Assembly: GCA_030159075.1 (NCBI GenBank)
Contig: BROG01000081.1
Coordinates: 590,001-654,000 of the forward strand
DNA: 64,000 nt
Direction of reading: 5' to 3'
Source of the DNA: Atrina japonica
Taxonomy: Eukaryota; Mollusca; Bivalvia; Pterioida; Pinnidae
The position numbers were made by a program, and so were the translations under genes. The stretch's first letter is position 1. Every line of letters begins with the position of its first letter. Positions 26,874 through 39,639 of the stretch are shown here, piece by piece. Under the pieces are notes generated by a model. That model saw nothing but the letters and a program-made list of their open reading frames with translations. It was not told the DNA's origin and searched no databases.

Positions 26874-28110
26874 GACAATACCATACCATACCATACCATA
26901 ATAGAATAGTCTAAGAAAATAGAAAATACCATAATATCCTAGACTAAGGCACTGCCATACAGTAATACACTAGTCTAAGACAATAGAATACCATAATGGA
27001 AGTCTAAAAAAACATACCATAATAGACTAGTCTATGACAAATCAAATACCATACCATAATGACCTAGTATTAGACAATAGAAAAAACCTTACCATAATAG
27101 ACTAGTCTAAGACAATAGAAAATACCCTACTATAAAATAGAAAATAATATAACATAAAGGACTAGTCTAATAAAATATCATACCATAATATCCTCGTCTA
27201 TGACAGTACCATACCATAATGTCCTAGTCTAAGACAATATCATACCATAACAGACTAGTCGAAGACAATACCATACCATAATAGACTAGTCTAAGACAAT
27301 ATCATACCATAACAGACTAGTCGAAGACAATACCATACCATAATGTCCTAGTCTAAGACAATATCATACCATAACAGACTAGTCGAAGACAATACCATAC
27401 CATAATAGACTAGTCTAAGACAACACCATACCATAATAGACTAGTCTAAGAAATTACCATACCATAATAGACTAGTCTAAGAAAATACCATACCATAATA
27501 GACTAATCTAAGAAAATACCATACTATAATAGTCTAATCTAAGAACAATACCATACATATAATAGACTAATCTAAGAAATACCATACTATAATAGACTAA
27601 TCTAAGAAAATACCATACTATAATAGACTAATCTAAGAAAATACCATACTATAATAGACTAGTCTAAGAAATTACCATACCATAATAGACTAATCTAAGA
27701 AAATACCATACTATAATAGACTAATCTATACCATACTATAGACTAATCTAAGAAAATACTACCATACTAGGAAAATACCATACTATAATAGACTAATCTA
27801 AGAAAATACCATACTATAATAGACTAATCTAAGAAAATACCATACTATAATAGACTAATCTAAGAAAATACCATACTATAATAGACTAGTCCCTAAGTCC
27901 ATAATAAAAATCTAAGAAAAAAGGACTATAATAGACTAATCTAAGAAAATACCATACTATAATAGACTAATCTAAGAACCACGACTAATCAGATATTACC
28001 AACTATAATCTAATCTAAGAAAAATACCATACTAGAACAGACTAGTCTAAGAAAATACCATACTATAATAGACTAATCAAGAAAATACCATACATAATAG
28101 TAGTCTGGAA
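26874..28110. repeat. ACCATA/CTAGTCTAAGA satellite, right part
   Basis: Roughly 30-base units reading CAATACCATACCATAATAGAC, then TAGTCTAAGA, continue the array interrupted at 23943. From about 27724 to 28110 the units become irregular (partial units and indels such as CCCTAAGTCCATAATAAAA). This resembles either true decay or poor sequence quality. Confidence 0.85.
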
Positions 28111-28325
28111 AATAATAAAAGGAAGAAGTCAGCATAAACGATACTCAAGTCATTAGAACACGACCCATCGCATTCAAATAGTTTCATGAAGAACAATTGT
28201 GAATCCCAAACAGGATAGAACAAGGTGTCTGGAAGGAGTCAGCGCCCCTAACAGCATACTACACCCATCGCAAATGTTTCATGGAAACCTCACAATTTCG
28301 GTGTAAAGGTCAAGCTCGGGGAAAA
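28111..28325. repeat. Unrelated insert in the satellite with an internal duplication
   Basis: About 215 bases without satellite units. It contains two related halves (GGAAGAAGTCAGC ... CCCATCGCA ... GTTTCATG and GGAAGGAGTCAGC ... CCCATCGCA ... GTTTCATGG). The family is unknown. Confidence 0.5.
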
Positions 28326-28620
28326 GAAAATACCATACCATAATGCACTAATCTAAGACAATACCATACCATAATGCACTAATCTAAGACAATACCATAC
28401 CATAATGCACTAATCTAAGACAATACCATACCATAATGCACTAATCTAAGACAATACCATACCATAATGCACTAATCTAAGACAATACCATACCATAAAG
28501 CACTAATCTAAGACAATACCATACCATAATGTACTAATCTAAGGCAATACCATACCATAATAAACTAGTCTAAGTCAATACTACACCATATTGGACTAGT
28601 TTAAGACGATACCATTTAGG
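28326..28620. repeat. Homogeneous 31-base satellite block
   Basis: About seven nearly identical 31-base units (CAATACCATACCATAATGCA then CTAATCTAAGA), then a few diverged ones. It is much more uniform than the preceding block, which points to recent homogenisation. Confidence 0.9.
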
Positions 28621-30631
28621 TACTGGGGTAACTAGGGTATTTCCCTATATGCCTTAGAACTTTACCAAGAGCTGCTGACGTACCAATCGATAAATTAATT
28701 CTTAGCGGGACATACAAGTAAAACGAATCAAAATTATTTGTTGAAATGTTACAAAAATTGACAAAAATATACAAGGCAAAATGTTTTATTCAGTATGATT
28801 TGTATCATTGAATCATGTTTATCATGTTCATGTACAAACATATTTTACTACATTTTGCAGTTGTGTGATCAAATTTACCTTGAGTTTTATTCATAACATA
28901 ATTATCTCTTAGCTTACGAGGCAACTATTTTTCACTTGAGTTGTTCTTAAATAAAGTTCCGTTACTTGCAGTACATCAATGTAACGTTATGAGTAATAGC
29001 GTTTTAAATACGTATGTGATATTAACATTTTAAGATATGACATAGAATGGGGTTCAAAAGATGATATATTTAAAAACCATCAACCATAACCAAGTTATTT
29101 CCTTATACAAACAATTATACATTTTAACTTTGAAAAATGCTACTAATAATTAAGATTTCCAATTGAAATGTAAGCCTCCAATTATCTCATATTTTCCTTT
29201 CCACTTGTTCCAAATGTATGCACTGTTGTCAGGGTGTTGATCTCTAATTGCACGTTACCATGTCGCGAACAATTTCTAAAATAGTTCGATGTTATTTGCT
29301 GAAATTACACACGTTGACAAATCAACTTTTAAACGGATCTCTCTGTAACGACGTGCATAATGTCCCATTTGTTCAAAGTGAGTTATAAATATATTCTATT
29401 AAAACTCAATGTCAAGCATTGTCAATTTACGGGGGGTCCGGAAGGTTATCTTAAATGTCTTAACAACAATCTATATTATTTACAAAGTTTATACAGCCGA
29501 GAGGTACTACAGGGGTATCGTTTTGAAATCTATGTTTATATCATTGCATTTCGATACTCAGTATGTATTAACGACAATTATTCAAATAAGCACTGGGATA
29601 CCATATGAAATATAATTGCTTCTATCATGTTTGGAAATCATCTTTTCAATTATTTTCAATTATTAAATCAAAATTTCAAGAAATTATGTCGAAATTTCGA
29701 GTTATTAAGCAGGGATACGTTAAGCTGCCACTGTACATGATCTATAAAAATTGTTATTTCTCTTTAGATATAAAAATAAATATTCAGATAGTGATATTTT
29801 AAAATCAGTGGTCACTTCTCCATAACTTAGGTAGCGGCGTTTCGTTTCTGTCCTTAATCGTATAATTGTTATTTAGGCCTGTCGAAAGTATAACATCTAA
29901 CAGACAAGAAACCGAAAGAGCCTAATTGTCATTCGAACATGTAAGCTCTGGTGTGTGGTTTTTGTGTTTAATTATTTCATAATCTTGGTAATAAGTTACA
30001 GTACATAAAGGAACTTGATTACTTCCATGATGTTCAAACTGAAACCGCCCATTGATCAACGATTGTTTACAAAAAGGCTATATCGACATCAAATTTCACA
30101 CTTTCAAAGATCAATTCCGCTTAACTCTAGTAAACATATGACTTTATATAACTTTGGTATTATGTTTATAATAATTATACATATAATCTGTTGCATACCT
30201 GATATTTTCTTTAGAACATTTATATACTGGAATATCTACTCAGGTATTGAGGTATATCATCTTAAAGTCAGAGGTCATATCATGTATTGTTAATGACAGA
30301 TTTATGCTTCCATAACAAATAGTTTTTCAAATCTTTGAGATACCACCTCTAAATTTCGAGAACATGGCACCAATACGCTTTCGTATAATCACTATCTTTT
30401 TGGTTTTTATTATGTTCCCAAAATAAAAATGTTGTTTAGGTTTGTCCGTTTGTCTGTCCATCTGTCTGTCGTTTATCTGTAACATTTTGATTTTTGTCAA
30501 AGTTTCTTTTACCAAAGTTGTTTGATATCAGTGCTATTTTGTATGGATTTTATTATGGTCAAATGTTTTAGTTGTGTGATTTAGCACTTTTCATGTATTA
30601 TTTAACTGTCATTTCAGCAGTCAATACATTA
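28621..30631. other. Gene-free spacer
   Basis: No gene supported. Several overlapping ORFs of 65-92 codons (29360-30293) have no recognisable motifs. A short piece of the U1 repeat (AACTTTGGTATTATGTTTAT) lies at 30150-30169. Confidence 0.5.
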
Positions 30632-30818
30632 CAGTGGAAACTCGTTATGTTGAAATCGGATGAGATAAATATCCGGATATGTCAAAACTGAAAGTCCTGT
30701 CCCGATATTCATAGAAAGAATAATATAGCAATTTAAAATTTCGGTTATCTCGAATTCCGGATATATATTGAATCAATAGGTGCGGTCCCATGATTTTCGA
30801 GATAACGAGATTCTACTT
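30632..30818. mobile_element. TA-flanked MITE, pogo/Tc1-like ends
   Basis: Left end TA then CAGTGGAAACTCGTTAT. The right end is the inverted ATAACGAGATTCTACTT followed by TA; the ends match at 14 of 17 positions. CAGTGGAAxCTCGTTAT-type termini with TA duplications are typical of pogo/Tigger relatives of Tc1/mariner. Length is 187 bases, with no ORF. Confidence 0.6.
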
Positions 30819-31783
30819 TACTACAATAATACCCAGACAGGTTCTACCTTATATCCTGGACATGGAATTCTATGTTTAACTGCCCCAAGTACTCCTCATC
30901 ATTGTAAAGAACTTTATGCTGTCACATTGTGTTCATAATCTTTGTATCTTCCGACCCAACATGACAAAAAATATAGGGAGTAAAAAAACTTGTTGAATGA
31001 ACCTCTAGAATAGAACATGAACTTTGAATTTTCTCTTTAAACTTCAAACCTGTATGATAATAAAGTAACATTGTATACCATCCTTTTTATTATCATCTGC
31101 GTTACAGAAGTTGGCGAACCGTATATTAGTTTACGGTACACGATCAACATAATTACGTCACGTGGTATCTATGAATTGATATACCGATGATATACTTTAT
31201 AATTCAGAAACATTTTGATTGAAAAATGTTGTTTATATATTATAGTGAAATTAAACTGAAAAATTAGTGGATTATTCAGTTGATCTTATTCACTTATGTG
31301 TACATTAGCTACTGTTTGTTAGACAATAATGGTGATATAACCATGGTTACTGTACTCCTATTTATTACTTACACATTAGTCTGAGTGCAGTTACCTATTG
31401 TTGATTTATATTAAGTTTTCAGTTTTTTGCTTCTCTATATTAAGTAAGCGACGAATCGATTTCGCGTGTATCTTTCATTCTCTCTAAAGTCCTTTCAGCT
31501 TGTCAAAATCTATTTAAATCACATCTTAAATTCTATTCAGTTTTATTTTCATGATATCAAAAATCATATTGGGAACCTATATCTTTGGTTTTAATCGTCT
31601 ATCAATTCAGAATTCTCATATATTTAGTGTATATTTTTAGTGTCTTGCTGTCTGATTGAAATTGAAATGCTTTTAAGTGTAAATGCGATCAAATGATAAA
31701 ACCATTCCGATCATGACTCAAATATCGACATTGAATTCCAATATGTTGACGCTATACATTTACATAGATTCATGTTTATTCTC

Positions 31784-31834
<51 letters not shown>

Positions 31835-33454
31835 TGTGTATTACATTGTAATAGTATTTCATTTCATTGCTTGATATGTATCTTATAAATGACTTTGCTA
31901 TAAGTTGTATTTTTACTTTCTGTCAACCATTTCTCACCCAAGAGATGAGGTATGGATTATGTCTATTTTTGTCATTAAGTATTCTCTTTGTCAGTTTTTA
32001 GCCAAACAAATTCAACACAATGGGACAACCATATGAACTAAGATCTGCTTTAAAATTTCACGATTTGCAAGATTAAAGTGTAACTCACTGCATGTATGAC
32101 ATTATCAATTTAACGTCAACATAGAATGGGCAATGAATGACATTTTAATCGGGAAAATGAGTCAAATCAAAATTCGTGTATAGGTGGATATATTGATGAC
32201 TGACGTAATACAATGACAAAACAAGTTCCAATTATTAGTTCATAATAACAGCGACTACTACAACTTTTTGTTTAAAATCGTGTTTCTAAAGCACAAATAT
32301 TGTATTTCTCGATAATCCAGAGTTTCGTTTACTTTCACCATAAAACGGCAGTTATAATGACTGTCAGTAAGACCTTTGTTGAAATAAACTGACTATAGTG
32401 GTAAAAAGACCGACATTAAATGCAAATTCCTACTGAATAACAAAATCTGGGTTAGGTAGATAGGAAATTCATACATTAAAATTGTCGATATGTTTTATCG
32501 ATAGATATTTTCATCAGAGGTCCCACACATAAATATATATTATATCAATATAATATAAATCACGTTCTTTGACTGAACATATTAATTGTCAAAATTATTA
32601 AATTTTATTGAACAGGACAACAGAAATTTAATTTGATATAATAAACATGCAATTTTATACAGTTTGGATTAAGAATGTACTTGACTTAGTTATTGTTTGT
32701 TTATCGGTTACCAGGTGAGGGAGTCAAAACAAATATTTTCAATAGTTATAAATTAAACACACTCTTTTGTGTATGACACAATAATTGTATCCTTGAGCAT
32801 TCAAAAGCTTTCAATACATAAATACGTGTATATTGATATATATTTAGGTGAGCTGGGAATTTTTGCATGTCGTAACTTGAACTGCATACAAACCACACAA
32901 AAATAAATTCCAAATGTGCAAAAAAAAAAACTCAATTCGATGTTGGAAACATGTTGGATCAAAGAAGTCATTATCCTGCATTTAAAATGTCTTTTGTTTA
33001 AAGTTTCTCTTGGCTTATATACCGTCATACTTATACTTCTTCAATTTTACTTATGCTGTGATTTTGGGGCTTTGATTTACCATACACGTTGATGTCTTTC
33101 CTATCCATAGTTGACAAAATGGGAAAGACGAATCAAACTCTATTCGATAGGTTTCAATATTATAATTCGATATATCATAAAAGTCTATAATATTTACATT
33201 TATTTCTGAATAATGATAAAATTTAAATTAATACAGTAACTGTCATAATTTCAATGATAATTGAAAACGTCAAAATACAAAAATGAATGTGAAAAAAATG
33301 TGTTTTGTTGTGAACATGACTTTTAAGACAAATTTAATCTTAGGTCACCTAAATACGAAACTATTTCCTTGTTGTCATGACAACGCGTGTATGTTATATA
33401 TGTCACGTGATTAGTGCTTGTCTTATTAATTTTCAAACAGCATTAGAAAAATGA

Positions 33455-33520
<66 letters not shown>

Positions 33521-34332
33521 CCAATCATATCTAATTTTTGAAAAATTATATCTTTATGTTTTCCGTCGGCAACTAAATATCACTAAATAATGTCTACTTT
33601 TTTCATATGAAAAGAAAGGTGATAATATTATACAGAAGTGAGATATGATAAAAACATTGCATAGGTCCCTTTTTCTCTAACTTTAAAGGATCATACGATA
33701 ATACAGGTTTTGCCTATACTTAAAATAGTGTGCAGCTTGAATGAAAATTGAAATATGTTCTTTGTCAGTCTTTCAATACTTTGAGTATGTTTCACCCTTA
33801 AACGTAAATATCAGTTTAGAAAATTGCTTGAAATAAAATGTTTTGTCCTTAATATGAAATGAAAAGTTGGAAGTACTTGATATGTATATTACTTAGCACT
33901 ACATCTATATTTTAAACTTTTTATCTGAAAATCAAGGAAAGAGAAATAGTGATCTTTACGCCAAAACAAAACGTTTTGAAGCAAACGCATTTAGTTTCCG
34001 CTTCTCCTGTTTATTTCATTGTATTTTTAGATGTGTCTAAGTTATTCAGATTTCATGTGTAGGTAAGTTACGTTCTGCCTTTCATAATGACAATTCATTC
34101 ACAAAATTGTCTATGGCTTCATGGTTTTAAATTACTGTGACAAACACGTGTTACCTTGACTCCTATTTTCAATACGTCTTTAGTTTTGATCAAAATATTT
34201 CTTTGCTTCACTGCATTTTCTATTGACAGGAAATTTCCTCTTTATTTATTATAAACTATCACGTCAACGAATACCAGCTATAAATATTTCATTCCATTTT
34301 AATATGGGTTATCTCTCTTCCCTAGTGTTCCA
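30819..34332. other. Gene-free spacer with two microsatellites
   Basis: Contains an (AC)n run at 31784-31833 and a (TA)n run at 33458-33517. The remaining ORFs are short, motif-free and AT-driven. Confidence 0.6.
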
Positions 34333-35310
34333 TATAAATTATCTCACTTGATCTATCTCACATCTCATAAATGATCTTACTTGATCTATCTCACATCTCA
34401 TAAATGATCTTACTTGATCTATCTCACATCTCATAAATGATCTTACTTGATCTATCTCACATCTCATAAATTATCTTACTTGATCTATCTCACATCTCAT
34501 AAATTATCTTACTTGATCTATCTCACATCTCATAAATTATTTTACTTGATCTATCTCACATCTCATAAATGATCTTACTTGATCTATCTCATATCTCATA
34601 AATGATCTTACTTGATCTATCTCACATCTCATAAATGATCTCACTTGATCTATCTCACATCTCATAAATGATCTAACTTTATCTATATCATATCTCATAA
34701 ATTATCTTACTTGATCTATCTCACATCTCATAAATGATCTCACTTGATCTATCTCACATCTCATAAATGATCTCACTTGATCTATCTCACATCTCATAAA
34801 TGATCTCACTTGATCTATCTCACATCTCATAAATGATCTCACTTGATCTATCTCACATCTCATAAATGATCTCACTTGATCTATCTCACATCTCATAAAT
34901 GATCTCACTTGATCTATCTCACATCTCATAAATTATCTCACTTGATCTATCTCACATCTCATAAATTATCTCACTTGATCTATCTCACATCTCATAAATT
35001 ATCTCACTTGATCTATCTCACATCTCATAAATTATCTCACTTGATCTATCTCACATCTCATAAATGATCTCACTTGATCTATCTCACATCTCATAAATGA
35101 TCTCACTTGATCTATCTCACATCTCATAAATGATCTCACTTGATCTATCTTATATCTCATAAATGATCTCACTTGATCTATCTCACATCTCATAAATTAT
35201 CTCACTTGATCTATCACACATCTCATAAATTATCTCACTTGATCTATCTCACATCTCATAAATTATCTCACTTGATCTATCTCACATATCATAAATTATC
35301 TCATATCTCA
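34333..35310 (+). repeat. 33-base satellite, about 30 copies
   Basis: The unit is TCTCACTTGATCTATCTCAC then ATCTCATAAATGA (33 bases). Because 33 is divisible by 3, all copies translate in the same frame, giving a false repetitive ORF (MRCEIDQVRSF on the minus strand). Variants cluster: TTACTTG units dominate the left third, TCACTTG units the rest, and AAATTAT versus AAATGAT variants form blocks. There are no spacers, so it is not a CRISPR array. Confidence 0.95.
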
Positions 35311-36533
35311 TTTGGCAGTGTAGTTGTTAACATGAGTTTTACATATACAAAATGTAAACTTTATCTTTCAATAAAATCTTTCAATATGTATAATGTACTT
35401 ATATGCATGCATTTCAACATTATTTTTTATTCCAAATGACAAAATGTCGTGCGATGGTTTTAAAATTTCTGCATTCCAGAATATCCCCTAAACAACATAA
35501 CGTTATGATAATTCAAACATGATTCTTTTTTAAAATTGAATTTGATATCATATCGCTCAATTCAGAATGACATCAAATGAGATTAAGACACAGATAAATC
35601 ATTAATCTCATACTGCAAAATCGATAAGCTTTACCAAAATGATATGGAGTTAGACTGTCATCGGTTGAGTGTCTGTTTGTTTACTTGTTTGTCATTGGAA
35701 CTCATAAGCAAAGTAATTATAAGTATTGGTGATTTATTTTTTTGCATTTTCTTTGGACGCTAACGATTCTGTTGTTGATGAAATTTCAATAATAATACAT
35801 CGTGTATTTATATGTTTCCTGTTGTATCAATTGCATTTTTTCACATGCGATTTGAAATATGATAAGTAACGCTTTTATTTGATGTCAATTACTGATCACC
35901 ACTTTAGTCTTAACAAGAAATACTAACATTATTATCTAATTCTAATACATTTCAATTAAGTAATTAAATAACCACTTGATATTTCATCATGTAGACAAAG
36001 GTCTATTATTATATCCCTTTAACTGTTCTTTTTCTAATGTGTGCATCTTTCCTGGCATAAACGATCTTATTTCATCATCAATAAATATCTATCAAAGTTT
36101 CAACGTCTGCACTTAATTCCATCTTAATGTTGTAAGAGCAGATTGTCTATTTCTAAAAGGAAAGCATCGTTTTCATTTCATTTAGGTTAAAAATCTAACA
36201 TTTGAGAAATTTCTGATATGAGTAAATTCTGTTATTTTGTTATCAGCGGAGCGTTCAATTATAAATCTCCAGTAGAAGACGATTTGACGATTTGACGCAC
36301 GAAATAATTTTAAGTTTTCACATTTGAAATGCAAATTCTGTTATATGTGTATTATTCATTTTAACAGTCGTGAACACGATCTAATGTTTTGAAATACACG
36401 TATATATTTCTCTATGTCATCTTGGTTTATAGAAGATGACATGTGGACGCTTTATTTGTAATATATAAATAATTGATTATAACATTGATTTCAGTCAAAC
36501 ATACTTAACATCAAATATATTTTTTTTCTATAG

Positions 36534-36650
36534 GTATACCAAGGTAGAGTAGCACAAAAACCAAACCAAATGTACAGAAACAGGATGCACATATAAAACA
36601 TGTTGCCTTGCACGGATTCCATGCATGATCACTGAAGTTCTAATAAATTT
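36534..36650 (+). other. Possible terminal exon of an unidentified gene
   Basis: A good polypyrimidine tract and acceptor (TATTTTTTTTCTATAG) precede a 20-codon open stretch (VYQGRVAQKPNQMYRNRMHI, stop at 36594-36596). An AATAAA lies at 36642-36647 and a GT-rich stretch follows. No upstream exon could be linked, and the peptide is not recognised. It may be chance. Confidence 0.2.
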
Positions 36651-37020
36651 GTGTTGACATGTGGATTGTCATCACTTTTATGATTTATTTTAGAATCATT
36701 GTGTTTGTAAATATGTGTCAATTTACCTTGGTAGACCTATGCACTCTTTTGTTTTAACCGACATTTACGTTATGCAACCAGTGGCAATATACACATTGCA
36801 GCGTGCTGTTGTTTAAGTAAAGGCTGAATCAATTCATTTCGCTTTCAGATGAAAACACAACGATGACTCTTTTATATCAAATTATATTACACAAAACAAA
36901 GTTGGAGAAAAACTTTTAAATTTAAAACAGAGTTGTTAAGTTTAATTCAAAAAGTTCGTGAAAGTTCAAAAATAGATATCTTTAAAGTATCACAGACGAC
37001 GTAATGTATTCTGATGTCAA

Positions 37021-37747
37021 TCACATGTTTTTCACGGCGATTCTGCTGAAACATAACCCACATGTCTCACAAATTGGTGCACAAAGGCACATGACGCACG
37101 AACCGAAGAACTTCTGTGCACATCCCATGTAAATACTGAAGATACGGAAGCAGGGGTTAATGCACCAGACGGTATCAAACGTGATGATGGCAAACTCACA
37201 TCCCCAGTACAGCGCTATGAATATTCCACAAAGAGTGCTCAAAAACTTGTAACAACAATTTTTGCCGCAGTTAAAACATTTGTAGCTGTTTTTCCATACA
37301 CAGTCAAGACTGTGCTGCGAGTTTGGTTCATGGAAAATATCTTCAAATACACACTGAAAATAAAAACAGTCATTGTACCTTACCATCTATCTTAAATATT
37401 GTGTTGAAGGAAGATGAATGTAGTTTTTAGAAATTAAGAAGATGTAACAGACAGTTGATATATATACATGTATGTCTTTACTTTTAAATGATTTTTTTAA
37501 AAAGTTTAGATTTACAAAAACTTAAAGTACTGTTTTTCATTCTCTTTGATTTTGTGATGAAAAAGTATAATAGATTCATACATAAAAATAACATTTAGCT
37601 TTTGCTGTGTACAAAGTTGACCAATGGCATTGCAGTAAAAGAAAACAGTGTGTAGAATTGCTATCTTACATCGAGATTTCCAGCCTCGTTATTCCTATCT
37701 CGATTGTCCAAATCTGGACAATCTTCTGCTTGATGCTCCTGAGACAT
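37021..37747 (-). CDS. Caveolin-like gene 4 (two exons: 37747-37670 and 37353-37021)
   Basis: Predicted 136-residue caveolin with the shortest intron of the cluster (316 bases). Exon 1 encodes 26 residues (starts MSQEHQAEDC, includes LDNRDRNNE) and ends GAT|GTAAGA. The acceptor is TTTTCAG, and exon 2 encodes 110 residues in phase 0. The signature is altered: CVFEDIFHEPNSQHS in place of VxFEDVLGEPxGTHS. It then joins the paralogues: DCVWKNSYKCFNCGKNCCYK, the hydrophobic hairpin (LCGIFIALYWGCEFAIITF) and a C-terminal part ending FSRIAVKNM. The protein stops two residues earlier than genes 1-3. Exon 2 has 17 cysteines, the most in the cluster, including CLCAPICETCGLC. The change of the conserved LGEP to FHEP, in the region involved in oligomer contacts in vertebrate caveolins, suggests a specialised member. 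Confidence 0.9.
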
Positions 37748-37800
37748 TCTGGAATATCTAAATAGCAAAATAAATAAAGATAATGATGATTATCTTAATT

Positions 37801-38054
37801 AGTAGTAGTGGTAGTAGAAGTACTACTACTACTACTACTACTACTACTAGTAGTAGTAGTAGTAGTAGTAGTAGTAATAGTAGTAGTCGTAGTAGTAGTC
37901 GTAGTAGTAGTAGTAATAGTAGTAGTAGTAGTAGTAGTAGTAATAGTAGTAGTGGTAATAGTAGTAGTAGTAGTAGTAGTAGTGGTAGTAGTAGTAATAG
38001 TAGTAGTAGTAGTAGTGGTAGTAGTAGTGGTAGTAGTAGTAGTAGTAGTAGCAA

Positions 38055-38092
<38 letters not shown>

Positions 38093-38095
38093 CTG
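37801..38095. repeat. (AGT)n/(ACT)n trinucleotide array
   Basis: About 295 bases of AGT repeats (with a short ACT block at the left) lie just upstream of the start codon of caveolin-like gene 4, beginning 54 bases from it. Serine, valine and leucine homopolymer ORFs here are artefacts. Its position in the promoter-proximal region makes length variation potentially relevant. Confidence 0.95.
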
Positions 38096-39639
38096 CAGTG
38101 TACTGATCGCTAGAAAAGTATAAGTTGTATCATGTTACATTCCAGACCACCAGAACCACCTCCACCACCGCCAACAACAACAAATACAACAATAACAACT
38201 ACAACAACACAATTTTTGCAGTAGGATCAGTTTTATATACAGCAGTCTCGAGTGGGTTCAAACTCCTGACTTTTAAGCAACAACCAGTGCAATAGAAGAC
38301 CATTAAACTATAATGTTATCATGATGATTATCATTATTGAAATCATTTTTATGATTATAGATACCAGTATAATTTATATAGTAAGTTCAGTGCAGATGAG
38401 GAGTTAATAGCTAGAGGGAATGTGGAATGATATCTTTAGAAAGACTTAAAAACATGAGTGACCGTTGACAATTTTTTTTTCAGTTACATCGGAATTGCTT
38501 TCCTTGTCTGTAAATCTCTATAGTGAAGAACACAAACTGTCAATGTAGTTTTAGCTTATGTATAGTAAAATCCATATAACCTTGCGGGAGTCTTATGAAC
38601 CGTTTCTTGACCAGGGCGAGATTAAATTTTAGGTAATAATGCATAATATTAAAATTACATTGACTAGAGTCACTTGTCACTATACATAAGAGAGTATCCA
38701 GTGAGAAATAAATCATTTTTCCTGTGTAGCTTGACATAGCCGAAAGACGATTAAAATCATCCGAATCCGAATCATTTGCGTTCCGCCACATACTTTGTCA
38801 CAAATTTAAACTTGTGCTATGGACTTATGCAAAAACAGTGAATAGTGTAAACGTGCTCATTTAAACAATAATTGTGACTCTAACCCCAAGGTTAAAGTTC
38901 ATGCGGTTGGTAAAGTATTCTTGAAAAAAGGAGTCAAATTTCAACCACTGTTTTCTCGGACAACGACGAAACAATATAGAATGTTTGATGAAATTGTGAC
39001 GGTCAAGTTCCGTGCGTTGTCTGAAGCAACTCAGATTGGGGCGCATTTAAACTGATACAACATTTATTTATTATACCTCATGTTTGTTAAATTATTCACG
39101 ATTGGATTAAAAAGATAATAAGGATATGTCACCGAAACTCCACCTCAGAGGGAAATAACCCCAAGGTAATCACGTGACCGTGGTATAACACCTACGCTGC
39201 CATTATCAACGGGAGATAATACCAGGGAAATAACCCCTTGCCGGCAAATCTCACGTGCATGTAAATCGAACGCACTGTACACTGAACCCGATCACGGAGC
39301 GCATCCATTTTTCGGGTAATGCTGAGATCGAGTAAAATATATAGCATAAAACCGTTATGTTGCATTTAATTCATGACTAATAAATAACACATGGATTCTA
39401 TTAAGTTTTAACACAAAGGGGTACAGCCAACCACTTAAAATTTTATTTAAAACAATGAATGAATGACCGGGGCATTTGCGTAATAAAAAACATTGAACAT
39501 GTAAAATTGCTGAAGTATGCTTTCGCCCTCTCCATAGGTTTTACCTATGCCTTATTAAGTTGATAAAATGTTTTACTCAAATACATTAAATAATCTCGTT
39601 AAATTTTGTTTTTGTATTGTTTATATCGGTATAATAAAA
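38096..39639. other. Gene-free spacer
   Basis: No recognisable protein. Two minus-strand ORFs (38540-38791, 38861-39046) lack motifs. Short GGGAAATAACCCC motifs near 39150 and 39220 resemble the stem of the following fold-back. Confidence 0.5.

Noticed and set aside
34333..35310. CRISPR-like repeat array and a repetitive protein
   Set aside because: Units are directly adjacent with no unique spacers, in a eukaryotic intergenic region. The open frame follows from the 33-base unit length.
37758..38113. Poly-Ser, poly-Val and poly-Leu ORFs
   Set aside because: Products of the AGT trinucleotide array.
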